From assembly GCA_964036315.1 (NCBI GenBank), contig OZ038496.1, positions 17,522,033 to 17,586,032 on the forward strand: a DNA stretch of 64,000 nt. Direction: 5' to 3'. The first letter of the stretch is position 1; every line of letters starts with the position of its first letter. The DNA is from Acanthosepion esculentum (lineage: Eukaryota; Mollusca; Cephalopoda; Sepiida; Sepiidae). Of this stretch, positions 33,025 to 44,430 are shown piece after piece. Both the position numbers and the translations under genes were made by a program. The notes under the pieces are model-generated. The model saw only the letters and a program-made list of their open reading frames with translations, ran no database searches and was not told where the DNA came from.

Positions 33025-33065
33025 TTAAGCATTTCACCCCAAGCATACAAGGGGTCACAGAAAGA

Positions 33066-33099
<34 letters not shown>

Positions 33100-36000
33100 T
33101 GTTTGAAAGGATATAGAGAAGGAGGGGGATCAGGATCAAGGCATCAGAAGATGTCCATTGACATTACATTTGAATATTTGAAGATTATAACCATCAGGGA
33201 AGCCAGATACAAAGAGAATAACATAGGTGCCAAGATGGATCCTTGTCTTAGTCAGGACTGGAAATGACTAGCACTCAAGGGGTTACAGAGAGTGAGAGCA
33301 AGAGTAAAGAGGGGTGTTTGAGGAAAGGATATAGAGAAGGAGCGGGATCAGGATCAAGGCATCAGAAGATGTCGTTTGACATTACATTTGAATCTTTGAA
33401 GATTATAGCCATCAGGGAAGCCAGATACAAAGAGAATAACATAGGTGCCAAGACGGATCCTTGTCTTAGTAAGGACTGGAAATTACTAGCACGCAAGGGG
33501 TTACAGAGAGTGAGAGCAAGAGTAAAGAGGGGTGTTTGAGGAAAGGATATAGAGAAGGAAGGGGATCAGGATCAAGGCATCAGAAGATGTCCATTGGCAT
33601 TACATTTGAATATTTGAAGATTATAGCCATCAGGGAAGCCAGATACAAAGAGAATAACATAGGTGCCAAGACGGATCCTTGTCTTAGTCAGGACTGGAAA
33701 TTACTAGCACGCAAGGGGTTACAGAGAGTGAGAGCAAGAGTAAAGAGGGGTGTTTGAGGAAAGGATATAGAGAAGGAAGGGGATCAGGATCAAGGCATCA
33801 GAAGATGTCGATTGACATTACATTTGAATATTTGAAGATTATAACCATCAGGGAAGCCAGATACAAAGAGAATAACATAGGTGCCAAGACGGATCCTTGT
33901 CTTAGTCAGGACTGGAAATTACTAGCACGCAAGGGGTTACAGAGAGTGAGAGCAAGAGTAAAGAGGGGTGTTTGAGGAAAGGATATAGAGAAGGAAGGGG
34001 ATCAGGATCAAGGCATCAGAAGATGTCGATTGACATTACATTTGAATATTTGAAGATTATAACCATCAGGGAAGCCAGATACAAAGAGAATAACATAGGT
34101 GCCAAGACGGATCCTTGTCTTAGTCAGGACTGGAAATTACTAGCACGCAAGGGGTTACAGAGAGTGAGAGCAAGAGTAAAGAGGGGTGTTTGAGGAAAGG
34201 ATATAGAGAAGGAGGGGGATCAGGATGAAGGCATCAGAAGATGTCGATTGACATTACATTTGAATATTTGAAGATTATAACCATCAGGGAAGCCAGATAG
34301 AAAGAGAATAACATAGGTGCCAAGACGGATCCTTGTCTTAGTCAGGACTGGAAATTACTAGCACTCAAGGGGTTACAGAGAGTGAGAGCAAGAGTAAAGA
34401 GGGGTGTTTGAGGAAAGGATATAGAGAAGGAAGGGGATCAGGATCAAGGCATCAGAAGATGTCGATTGATATTACATTTGAATATTTGAAGATTATAACC
34501 ATCAGGGAAGCCAGATACAAAGAGAATAACATAGGTGCCAAGACGGATCCTTGTCTTAGTCAGGACTGGAAATTACTAGCACGCAAGGGGTTACAGAGAG
34601 TGAGAGCAAGAGTAAAGAGGGGTGTTTGAGGAAAGGATATAGAGAAGGAGGGGGATCAGGATGAAGGCATCAGAAGATGTCGATTGACATTACATTTGAA
34701 TATTTGAAGATTATAACCATCAGGGAAGCCAGATAGAAAGAGAATAACATAGGTGCCAAGACGGATCCTTGTCTTAGTCAGGACTGGAAATTACTAGCAC
34801 TCAAGGGGTTACAGAGAGTGAGAGCAAGAGTAAAGAGGGGTGTTTGAGGAAAGGATATAGAGAAGGAGGGGGATCAGGATCAAGGCATCAGAAGATGTCG
34901 ATTGACATTACATTTGAATATTTGAAGATTATAACCATCAGGGAAGCCAGATACAAAGAGAATAACATAGGTGCCAAGACGGATCCTTGTCTTAGTCAGG
35001 ACTGGAAATTACTAGCACTCAAGGGGTTACAGAGAGTGAGAGCAAGAGTAAAGAGGGGTGTTTGAGGAAAGGATATAGAGAAGGAAGGGGATCAGGATCA
35101 AGGCATCAGAAGATGTCGATTGACATTACATTTGAATATTTGAAGATTATAACCATCAGGGAAGCCAGATACAAAGAGAATAACATAGGTGCCAAGACGG
35201 ATCCTTGTCTTAGTCAGGACTGGAAATTACTAGCACGCAAGGGGTTACAGAGAGTGAGAGCAAGAGTAAAGAGGGGTGTTTGAGGAAAGGATATAGAGAA
35301 GGAGGGGGATCAGGATCAAGGCATCAGAAGATGTCCATTGACATTACATTTGAATATTTGAAGATTATAACCATCAGGGAAGCCAGATACAAAGAGAATA
35401 ACATAGGTGCCAAGACGGATCCTTGTCTTAGTCAGGACTGGAAATTACTAGCACTGAAGGGGTTACAGAGAGTGAGAGCAAGAGTAAAGAGGGGTGTTTG
35501 AGGAAAGGATATAGAGAAGGAGGGGGATCAGGATCAAGGCATCAGAAGATGTCCATTGACATTACATTTGAATATTTGAAGATTATAACCATCAGGGAAG
35601 CCAGATACAAAGAGAATAACATAGGTGCCAAGACGGATCCTTGTATTAGTCAGGACTGGAAATTACTAGCACTCAAGGGGTTACAGAGAGTGAGAGCAAG
35701 AGTAAAGAGGGGTGTTTGAGGAAAGGATATAGAGAAGGAGGGGGATCAGGATCAAGGCATCAGAAGATGTCGATTGACATTACATTTGAATATTTGAAGA
35801 TTATAACCATCAGGGAAGCCAGATACAAAGAGAATAACATAGGTGCCAAGACGGATCCTTGTCTTAGTCAGGACTGGAAATTACTAGCACTCAAGGGGTT
35901 ACAGAGAGTGAGAGCAAGAGTAAAGAGGGGTGTTTGAGGAAAGGATATAGAGAAGGAGGGGGATCAGGATCAAGGCATCAGAAGATGTCGATTGACATTA

Positions 36001-38340
36001 CATTTGAATATTTGAAGATTATAACCATCAGGGAAGCCAGATACAAAGAGAATAACATAGGTGCCAAGACGGATCCTTGTATTAGTCAGGACTGGAAATT
36101 ACTAGCACTCAAGGGGTTACAGAGAGTGAGAGCAAGAGTAAAGAGGGGTGTTTGAGGAAAGGATATAGAGAAGGAAGGGGATCAGGATCAAGGCATCAGA
36201 AGATGTCCATTGACATTACATTTGAATATTTGAAGATTATAACCATCAGGGAAGCCAGATACAAAGAGAATAACATAAGTGCCAAGACGGATCCTTGTCT
36301 TAGTCAGGGCTGGAAATTACTAGCACGCAAGGGGTTACAGAGAGTGAGAGCAAGAGTAAAGAGGGGTGTTTGAGGAAAGGATATAGAGAAGGAAGGGGAT
36401 CAGGATCAAGGCATCAGAAGATGTCCATTGACATTACATTTGAATATTTGAAGATTATAACCATCAGGGAAGCCAGATACAAAGAGAATAACATAGGTGC
36501 CAAGACGGATCCTTGTCTTAGTCAGGACTGGAAATTACTAGCACGCAAGGGGTTACAGAGAGTGAGAGCAAGAGTAAAGAGGGGTGTTTGAGGAAAGGAT
36601 ATAGAGAAGGAAGGGGATCAGGATCAAGGCATCAGAAGATGTCCATTGACATTACATTTGAATATTTGAAGATTATAACAACCAGGGAAGCCAGATACAA
36701 AGAGAATAACATAGGTGCCAAGACGGATCCTTGTCTTAGTCAGGACTGGAAATTACTAGCACTCAAGGGGTTACAGAGAGTGAGAGCAAGAGTAAAGAGG
36801 GGTGTTTGAGGAAAGGATATAGTGAAGGAGGGGGATCAGGATCAAGGCATCAGAAGATGTCGATTGACATTACATTTGAATATTTGAAGATTATAACCAT
36901 CAGGGAAGCCAGATACAAAGAGAATAACATAGGTGCCAAGACGGATCCTTGTCTTAGTCAGGGCTGGAAATTACTAGCACGTAAGGGGTTACAGAGAGTG
37001 AGAGCAAGAGTAAAGAGGGGTGTTTGAGGAAAGGATATAGAGAAGGAAGGGGATCAGGATCAAGGCATCAGAAGATGTCGATTGACATTACATTTGAATA
37101 TTTGAAGATTATAACCATCAGGGAAGCCAGATACAAAGAGAATAACATAGGTGCCAAGACGGATCCTTGTCTTAGTCAGGACTGGAAATTACTAGCACGC
37201 AAGGGGTTACAGAGAGTGAGAGCAAGAGTAAAGAGGGGTGTTTGAGGAAAGGATATAGAGAAGGAGGGGGATCAGGATCAAGGCATCAGAAGATGTCCAT
37301 TGACATTACATTTGAATATTTGAAGATTATAACCATCAGGGAAGCCAGATACAAAGAGAATAACATAGGTGCCAAGACGGATCCTTGTCTTAGTCAGGAC
37401 TGGAAATTACTAGCACTCAAGGGGTTACAGAGAGTGAGAGCAAGAGTAAAGAGGGGTGTTTGAGGAAAGGATATAGAGAAGGAGGGGGATCAGGATGAAG
37501 GCATCAGAAGATGTCGATTGACATTACATTTGAATATTTGAAGATTATAACCATCAGGGAAGCCAGATACAAAGAGAATAACATAGGTGCCAAGACGGAT
37601 CCTTGTATTAGTCAGGACTGGAAATTACTAGCACTCAAGGGGTTACAGAGAGTGAGAGCAAGAGTAAAGAGGGGTGTTTGAGGAAAGGATATAGAGAAGG
37701 AAGGGGATCAGGATCAAGGCATCAGAAGATGTCGATTGACATTACATTTGAATATTTGAAGATTATAACCATCAGGGAAGCCAGATACAAAGAGAATAAC
37801 ATAGGTGCCAAGACGGGTCCTTGTCTTAGTCAGGGCTGGAAATTACTAGCACGCAAGGGGTTACAGAGAGTGAGAGCAAGAGTAAAGAGGGGTGTTTGAG
37901 GAAAGGATATAGAGAAGGAAGGGGATCAGGATCAAGGCATCAGAAGATGTCCATTGACATTACATTTGAATATTTGAAGATTATAACCATCAGGGAAGCC
38001 AGATACAAAGAGAATAACATAGGTGCCAAGACGGATCCTTGTCTTAGTCAGGGCTGGAAATTACTAGCACGCAAGGGGTTACAGAGAGTGAGAGCAAGAG
38101 TAAAGAGGGGTGTTTGAGGAAAGGATATAGAGAAGGAAGGGTATCAGGATCAAGGCATCAGAAGATGTCCATTGACATTACATTTGAATATTTGAAGATT
38201 ATAACCATCAGGGAAGCCAGATACAAAGAGAATAACATAGGTGCCAAGACGGATCCTTGTCTTAGTCAGGGCTGGAAATTACTAGCACGCAAGGGGTTAC
38301 AGAGAGTGAGAACAAGAGTAAAGAGGGGTGTTTGAGGAAA
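33025..38340 (-). repeat. 218-bp tandem array built from a LINE-J 3' end (about 24 units)
   Basis: Unit starts fall at 33100, 33318, 33536 and then every 218 bases to 38332 without an indel. Most of each unit matches the LINE-J terminal region in minus orientation: GATGTCGATTGACATTACAT, then GAATATTTGAAGATTATA, and CAAGGGGTTACAGAGAGTGA in the tail. About 58 bases (AGAATAACATAGGTGCCAAG, then ACGGATCCTTGTC, TTAGTCAGGACTGG) do not match the LINE and are an added segment. The array runs directly from a LINE-J tail at 33025 into LINE-J coding remnant at 38390. Each unit has a 73-codon frame starting at TTG; I do not consider these genes. Confidence 0.95.
33056..33105 (+). repeat. (GA)n run at the array edge
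   Basis: AGAGAGAGAGAGATAGAGAG-type run in the first, shortened unit. Confidence 0.85.
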
Positions 38341-38903
38341 GGATATAGAGAAGGAAGAGGATCAGGATCAAGGCATCAGAAGATATCGATTGACATTACA
38401 TTTGAATATTTAAAGATTATAGTTATTAAGGGAGCCAGTAAGAGGAAGGGAGTTCCACTGTCAGGAAGTGTGACAGAAGAAGCTGTTGGAGTAGAAGAGG
38501 CAGTTACATTTAACTGTTTCAACATTAAAAGGGTAGGACCGAGATACCAACGTAGTAGCATGCTTAAATTCATGCAATCGGGGCATCAGTGAAAATATCT
38601 AGTTAGTGCAGAAGCCATGAAAATATTTGTGGAAAAGACAGAGGGAAGCCACATTATGTTGGTAAGAAAGTGACTGTAGGCGAGATGCCAGATTATATCA
38701 CCTATCCCATTGCATATCCATCTCTGGATTTTGTCGAGGACCTCAAGATAAACTGTGGGAGAACCAGACCATATATGGCAAGAGTATTCAATGCAAGAAC
38801 AAATGGTTGACTTGTAGATTTGAAGGATGGACTCGGGCAAGAAAAACCTTCTGCCGTGACACAGAGAACTAACTTTCCTTAAGTAAAAGAAAGCAATAAT
38901 CAC
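38341..38903 (-). mobile_element. LINE-J coding remnant continuing from the array
   Basis: The minus strand from 38903 reads LRKVSSLCHGRRFFLPESIL, then QIYKSTICSCIEYSCHIWSG, LEVLDKIQRWICNGI. It then degrades through a FMASALTRYF block to the start of the 218-bp array. With the tail at 33025 this makes one LINE-J insertion into which about 5.2 kb of tandem repeats has grown. Confidence 0.8.
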
Positions 38904-39229
38904 TATATCATTTGGAGCATGGATATTGATCGTTTTACTTCTGTTTCTTGACTTCCATTTGTCTGTAAAAACTACTATTTAAAATCTCAGTATAATATTA
39001 CCTGAATTGATGCATAGATAAATAGATACTCCATTGAGAATGAAAATATTAACATTGGCACACTTTAAGATGCTGCTTTCAGTCAACAGCATGAAAGTAT
39101 TTAAAGTGGGATCTGCAGAAATCCAGAGCCGGTAGCATCTAATATTTTTTTCTATTAGGTTAATCTAGGACTGCAATGAAGGTTGAAGAGTTTAACAGCT
39201 GAATTGTACTGAATTGTGTTTTACAGGTT
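38904..39229. other. Unassigned
   Basis: AT-rich. A segment at about 39050-39120 is related to 40180-40250 (AACATTRRCA..., ACTTAAxGTGGGAxCT). Confidence 0.4.
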
Positions 39230-39840
39230 CTCTTTGGTGTTGGTAGGCACAAAAAGAGATAGCTGAAATTTCCAAAATATAATTAAGGAAAGAAGGCTTG
39301 GAGAATTTAACATTCAAAAGACTTTCTTTTTGCTACAGAAATTTTTGAATTTACTCATAATCTGCTTTTCCATTTCAACTCAAAAAATATAACCACTTTC
39401 ATTTCCAATGACTATAGATAGAAAGTGCGACACTGGAATCTGAAGGCACATTAGTTTAGCCAAATATGCCTTCCGAACGCTAAGCAAAGTTTCAAGAAAC
39501 AGAAAAATTTCATTAGAAAGAAAAGAAAAGAGTTATGAACTGCTATGGAATATCAATCGTTTTATATGGTATTGAATGCTGGACAATCTCCTTGCAGACT
39601 TGATGCAACAGAAATGTGGTTCTATAGAAAGAATATCATGGACTGAACATGTGAGCAATGATGAAGCTTGAGTGAAAATAGAAACAAAAATTACAGTTAT
39701 ACTTTGTATGAAAAAGATATAGTTAAAATATCTGAATTCTACTGAATTGTGTTTTACAGGGTTTCTTTGGTGTTGGTAGACACAGAAAGAGATATTTGAA
39801 ATTTTCGAGACGAGGAAAGCCAAATATATTACTGGTTGAA
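39230..39840 (+). pseudogene. LINE-R reverse transcriptase C-terminal remnant
   Basis: At 39400-39660 a broken frame reads MTIDRKCD, then LAKYAFRTLSKVSRNRKISL, a CYGISIVLYGIECWTI block and WTEHVSNDEA, with a stop after the first block. Segments at 39290 and 39810 echo the RKEGLENL part that follows in the family. The blocks match the region after the catalytic YADD of RTE/L1-type LINE ORF2 proteins. Order is scrambled and duplicated. Sister copies lie at 42.9-44.2 and 56.5-56.9 kb. Confidence 0.65.
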
Positions 39841-40589
39841 ATATCAAGACTGAAAAAACAAAGATAAAGATACTAATCAGAATAATGATAATAATTCATG
39901 AGAAAACTTCAAAGAATACTAAAAAACAGGGATGAATTTAGTGTGGGGTCTGTAGCATATGTTATACAGGAACCATAAATTTAAAAATATACATAAATAT
40001 TAAATCATAAATTATTTACTAGCATAGTGATAGACTTTACAAAACAGGTAAATATTTAACTTCTACCAACAAAATAAACACACTCAGAAAAATATGAAGC
40101 AAATGATTCTAACGAGATATTTGGGTAGATTAATGTTACTTGAAATGATGAATAATTGAAGATGCAACTCCCAGAACATGTAAACATTAACATTGATCGC
40201 AAGATACTTCTTCCACCAGACAGTTTGAGAGTACTTAATGTGGGACCTTGAAAATGTGGGACTTGTAGGATTTTCGATTTGCTACTAGATAAATCTGGCG
40301 CTGATCTCTTTTTGAGCCAAATACAATTAAAATATTAATTAAAATATTTTTAATATTAAGAAAAAATTTTTTAAAGAAGTAAAAAAAAAACAACAAATAA
40401 TTGTAAATTAAACTCAACACAAACAAAAATTAATATTTTATTTATCGTGTTTTTAGTAGGTTAGGGATTATCATTTGAAGATGAGAAGGTATCATGTGCT
40501 ATGACAAACACAAACTAAATGTGTGAAATTGACTGAGAAAATAGCCAAACAAGAGAGTGAAACAAAATGAGATAGACATTTTTATTATT
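39841..40589. other. No recognisable feature
   Basis: AT-rich DNA. No gene supported. Confidence 0.4.
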
Positions 40590-41051
40590 TATTATGGCAT
40601 CTCGTCTGCAGTCACTCTTTAACAAACGTACCGTCGCCTCCCTCTGTCTTTTTTTGCAAATACTTTCATGGTAATTGCTCCGAGGAGCTGCTTTTGCTGG
40701 TTCGCAAACTTCATGAATTTATGTGTTCTACTAGGCTGGCATCTCACTCACACCCTTTCACTGTCAAAACTGTTAAATGTAGCCATCTCTTCTACTCCAA
40801 TAACTTCATGTCTCGCACCTCTCGCCTGTGGAACACCCTCCCCTCTTACTGTTTCCCTGATAGCTATAATCTCCAACTATTCAAATGTAATGTCAATCGA
40901 CGTCTCCAGATGCCCTGATCAATCCCCTGTCCTTCTCTTCATCCTTTCCTCTCTCACTCCTATTTGCTCTCGCTCCAACTCTTTGTCACCCCTTGTGTGA
41001 TAGTGGCTTCCTGCCTTAGTTGGAGTGAAAAGCTTATAAAAAAAAAAATGT
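40590..41051 (+). mobile_element. LINE-J fragment, low divergence
   Basis: Starts within ASRLQSLF, then KRTVASLCLFLQILSW-like sequence, a SEELLLLVRKLHEFMCSTRL block, FYSNNFMSRTSRLWNTLPSY and FKCNVNRRL. The tail runs CACCCCTTGTGTGATAGTGG, then a TTGGAGTGAAAAGCTT block and an A-run at about 41040-41051. Few frame breaks, so comparatively young, but 5'-truncated. Confidence 0.85.
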
Positions 41052-41654
41052 CTTTCTTTATATTTTTATTTTATCAGAAACTTTTCATGTAGAGAATATT
41101 TCAAAGAAAGTTACTGAAAGAAAGTAAATACAAATTCACAGAATCTTTTTAAGAGTCTCTGTAAAAAATGAAGAAAAAAATTGAACTTACTCTGTTGGTG
41201 AGTTAAAGAGTGAATGTTGTGGATTATCTAAGCCAGGTGTGTCTGTTGAAGAAAGCACTAACTTTAGCATCCTATCATGACCTTGGCCTGAAGTGAAAAA
41301 GAGAGGGCGAGCCTCTTGGGATTCACAGAATGCATGCTCCATGTTTTTTTCCTTTTTTACACATGACCAAAAGCTGAAAACGGTTGCTGCTTCTGACATA
41401 GTTGTCAGTGCATACATCTACTTACAACCACCCTATATAAATAAAATGTCTTTTGCCATATTATCTTTTTTTTAATATTATTAGATTGACTCATTTGTAA
41501 TTTCCATTTTGTGGAGTCAGTTGTAATTATTCATGTATCATCTTAACTACTAATCATATGTGGTAGTTAAGAATAAATTTAGAGTATATTAGTTTTATTA
41601 GTTACTTTAGTTTTTTGCAGAATAGTAGCAGCATACACAGTGGATTAAAGGAAA
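41052..41654. other. No recognisable feature
   Basis: AT-rich. The 76-codon minus frame at 41187-41417 has no recognisable motif. Confidence 0.4.
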
Positions 41655-41927
41655 CGTTTAGTCCTCCTTCATGACAATGCAAGGTTATATACAACAATAA
41701 TAATACAGGACAAAATTTTGGAATCATATTCTTCTGACTTTGCACCAAATGATTATCACCTTTTTTACTTGCTGCAAAATGCTTTGATGGGTAAAAACTT
41801 TCTCTAATGAAAACCAGATTCAAGAGTTTGTCAAAAATGTCTTCACATCAGAATTTTACTAAAAAATTATCAAAGAGCTGCCTGACAAGTGGCAACATGT
41901 CATTGCAAATAATGATGAATGGTCTGG
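41655..41927 (+). pseudogene. mariner transposase C-terminal remnant
   Basis: The frame from 41661 reads VLLHDNARLYTT (second catalytic Asp, codon at 41673) and SSDFAPNDYHLF (third Asp). Only 25 residues lie between the two Asp residues, against 34 in intact mariners, so nine residues are lost in frame. Two stops follow KNFL, and a shifted frame continues with IQEFVKNVFTSEFY and ELPDKWQHVIANNDE, the normal end of the protein. Then a LINE-J begins. It resembles the SETMAR/irritans-type mariners. Confidence 0.85.
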
Positions 41928-41942
41928 TGCCCCCACAGTTCA

Positions 41943-42480
41943 TTTTGAGGTTCTCGACAAAATCCAAAGATGGATATGCAATTTTGATTGGTCCTGACTT
42001 GGGGTCTCGATTCCAGTCAATTTCTTACTGACATAATATGGCTTCCCTCTGTCTTTTCTATAAGTATTTTCATGGCATCTGCTTTGACAAGCTATTTTCA
42101 CTGGTGCTCTGACTGCATGAATTTAAGCATGCTATGAGGTTGGCATCTCGGTCCCACCCTTTTACTGTTAAAACTGTTAAATGTAACTGCCTCTTCTACT
42201 GCAACAGCTTTTTCTTTTGCACTTCCTGAGAGTGGAACTCCCTTCCTCTTACTTGCTTCCCTGATAATTATATCTTCAAAAATTTAAATATAATGTCAAT
42301 CGACATCTTCTGTTGACTTGATCCCAGTTCTTTTTTTTTATCCTCTACTGTTCTTCTTTTTATCCTTTCCTCAACGGCCTCTATACACAGTCTTTTCCAT
42401 TACTTTCACTCTCTGTAGCCCATTGTGTACTAGTGGAACTCCCATCTTGCTTGAGGTGAATTACTTAAAAAAAAATAATA
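41943..42480 (+). mobile_element. LINE-J fragment
   Basis: Begins FEVLDKIQRWICNFDW, then a LCLFYKYFHGICFDKLFSLV-like block, HEFKHAM, VKTVKCNCLFYCNSFFFCTS, FKYNVNRHL and a tail ending TTGCTTGAGGTGAATTACTT with an A-run at 42468-42480. It lies directly against the mariner remnant. Confidence 0.85.
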
Positions 42481-42832
42481 CTTTAATGGTAATTGTTCGG
42501 ATGAGCTCTTCACTATGGTACCTAGACTCTTTGAATTTAAGCACAGTTCTAGTCTGATGATGAGGTCTCACCAATTTACAGTTGAGCTGGCTAGATGTAA
42601 CAATAAATTTTTTATTTTCTTGCACTTCTTGCTTGTGGAACTCACTTTCAGATCCATGATTTCCAGCCAACTTTAATCTCCAAAAATTTAAATGCGATGT
42701 CAATTGGTATCTGCTGTCCTCCTGATTACTCTTCCCTTGTCCTCGCTCCTTAGCATTGTTCTTGTATCTAACTCTTACACACCCAGCAATGGTGGCTTCA
42801 ATGCGTTGCTTGGGGTAAACTTTATTTAAAAA
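42481..42832 (+). mobile_element. Second LINE-J fragment, in tandem
   Basis: Starts at CTTTAATGGTAATTGTTCGG (the FHGNCSDEL region), reads LFEFKHSSSL, KFKCDVNWYLL, and ends with TTGCTTGGGGTAAACTTTAT. It follows the A-tail of the previous copy head to tail with no other sequence between. Confidence 0.8.
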
Positions 42833-42879
42833 ATTGTACTTTATTTTTTGAAGGAAAAAAGTTGATAGGCAAAAATGAA

Positions 42880-43130
42880 AATTATTTATGGCTCAACTGA
42901 AATGGTGGCAGAATCTTAACATAGAATATGCAGATGGCATCATACAGATGGCAAAGACAGAAAGGAAGAAAACTGCGAGAACTCCAAGACAAAGTAGTAA
43001 AGAAAAGATGGGAGCTACAAATTATTACAATTACAGATATATAACTATCTTGGAGAAATGAAAAAAAAAGATATATTGAAATCGTGAAAGATGCTTGTAG
43101 TGATCTCATGATTACATTAAATTTTTAAAA
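42880..43130 (+). pseudogene. LINE-R reverse transcriptase core remnant (YADG)
   Basis: From 42919 the frame reads NIEYADGIIQMAKTERK. This matches the catalytic YADD box of LINE reverse transcriptases with the second Asp changed to Gly. A frameshift then gives LRELQDKVVKKRWE, and YNYLGEM lies near 43040, matching the following YLG region. So the catalytic site is dead. The continuation of the gene is at 43640, beyond the SINE insertion at 43229-43534. Confidence 0.7.
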
Positions 43131-43228
43131 AGGAAGGAAAATTTAGAGTAATTCCTCTTTTCAGCCAGTTTCTTGTAAGGAGAGCAAGTGGAATTGAGTA
43201 GCACCAGAAATAAAGACCACGGATAAGT

Positions 43229-43534
43229 TCATTTCAGTTATGTGACTTGCATGATACACACTTAGGCAATCATGTATCTTTCGATACATGACTGACGAGG
43301 CAGATTTTTTTCCTGCAGTAGGTTGCCATTTCTTTCTGCAGTGGACAAGTTGCCATCTAAGGCTATAGAACCCGGTCTCTCCTGCTATTTACCCATAGCT
43401 GGAGGGAAAAGAAGAAGATTAATACCTTTCCCAAGGCTATTAGCACATAAGTGAATGTAATTGATTCGACTGGATTCGAACTCGGCTCTCCGATTCCTCA
43501 ATCAAAGCTGCTATCCATTATTCCACTGTGCCTC
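43229..43534 (-). mobile_element. OR-type SINE, near full length
   Basis: The minus-strand head from 43534 reads AGGCACAGTGGAATAATGGA, then B box GAGTTCGAATCCAGTC. The body contains AGCCTTGGGAAAGGTATTAA, a CAGCTATGGGTAAATAGCAG block and GAAATGGCAACCTACTGCAG. The tail has ATGTATCGAAAGATACATGA. A short TA run follows at 43535-43552. It apparently sits inside a LINE-R copy. Confidence 0.85.
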
Positions 43535-43599
43535 ATATATATATATATATATAGATTTCTGTGTGTGTTACAGTGCACAGAAAGTAATTATGCAAGTAA

Positions 43600-44240
43600 A
43601 ATTTATTTAAGCTTTATTTATCAAAAATAAAAACACCTTCATTTTCAATGACTATAGACGGAAAGTGCGACAATGAAATCTGAAGGCGCATGAGGATAGC
43701 AAAAGACACCTTCCAAAAGCTAAGCAAAGTATTAAGAAATAGAAAAATTTTATTAGAAATGAAGAAAAGAGTTATGAACTGCTATGGAATATCAATCGTT
43801 TTATATGGTAATGAATGCTGGACAATCTCCTCAAGACTTGATGCAACAGAAATGTGGTTCTATAGAAGGAATATCATGGACTGAACATGTGAGCAATGAT
43901 GAAGCTTTAGGGAAATAGAAACAAAAATTACAGTTATACTTCATATTAGAAAGATATAGTTAAAACATCTGAGACATAATGATGAAAGAAGGCTCAGAGA
44001 GTTTAATGTTCACAAGACATTTTTTTTTGCTACAGAAACATTTCACCTGTCCTCTAGTTTTCACTACAAACTCAATTTACTAATTGTCTGTTTTACAGGT
44101 TTTCTTAGGTTTTAATAGGCTCAGAAAGAGATAGTTGAAATTTCCGAGACATAATTAGGAAAGAAGGCTTGGAGAATTTAACATTCAAAAGACATTTTCT
44201 TTTGCTACAGAAATATTTGAATTTACCCATCATCTGCTTT
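43600..44240 (+). pseudogene. LINE-R reverse transcriptase C-terminal remnant
   Basis: From about 43648 the frame reads MTIDGKCDNEI, stop, RRMRIAKDTFQKLSKVLRNR, LEMKKRVMNCYGISIVLYGN, ECWTISSRLDATEMWFYRRN, stop, TEHVSNDEA. This is an RTE/L1-type LINE ORF2 segment downstream of the palm domain. The 64-codon open stretch at 43690-43884 is one of the best preserved coding remnants here. Further blocks at about 43985 and 44130 (RKEGLENL) are partly duplicated. Confidence 0.75.
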
Positions 44241-44251
44241 TCCATTTCAAC

Positions 44252-44430
44252 TCAATTTGCCATTAATTCGATAGTCCGTTGTGTTTCCTTCTCAGCTTGG
44301 TAGGCATTGAATTGGAGACAAGACAAATGTTGCCTCTGTTGATTGATGTCGGTTAGTAACAGAGAGGAAGAATCAGTCTGCAAGCTGCATAGATAAATAA
44401 TCATAGGCTTTGCAGAGAGAATAGAAAAGA
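44252..44430 (-). CDS. Possible exon-like open frame, unknown
   Basis: The minus strand from about 44400 down to 44252 is open and reads SLQTDSSSLLLTDINQQRQH, then LSCLQFNAYQAEKETQRTIE and LMAN before a stop. The composition is hydrophilic and helical, rich in Gln, Glu and Arg, unlike the surrounding repeat frames. It resembles in style the C-terminal coiled segments of Myb/SANT-like proteins, but I cannot assign it. A pyrimidine-rich stretch ending in CAG just upstream on that strand (near 44393) could be a splice acceptor. It borders LINE-R-related sequence, so it may be part of an unknown transposon. The larger open frame extends to 44668 without recognisable sequence. Confidence 0.2.

Noticed and set aside
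33536..38335. Many 73-codon open frames repeated every 218 bases (MRKGYREG...)
   Set aside because: They start at TTG, end at a TGA overlapping the next start, and simply reflect the satellite unit read on the antisense strand of a LINE tail.
40668..41000. 110-codon plus frame as a host gene
   Set aside because: It is LINE-J read in a wrong frame; the correct frame gives the FYSNNFMSRTSRLWN block.
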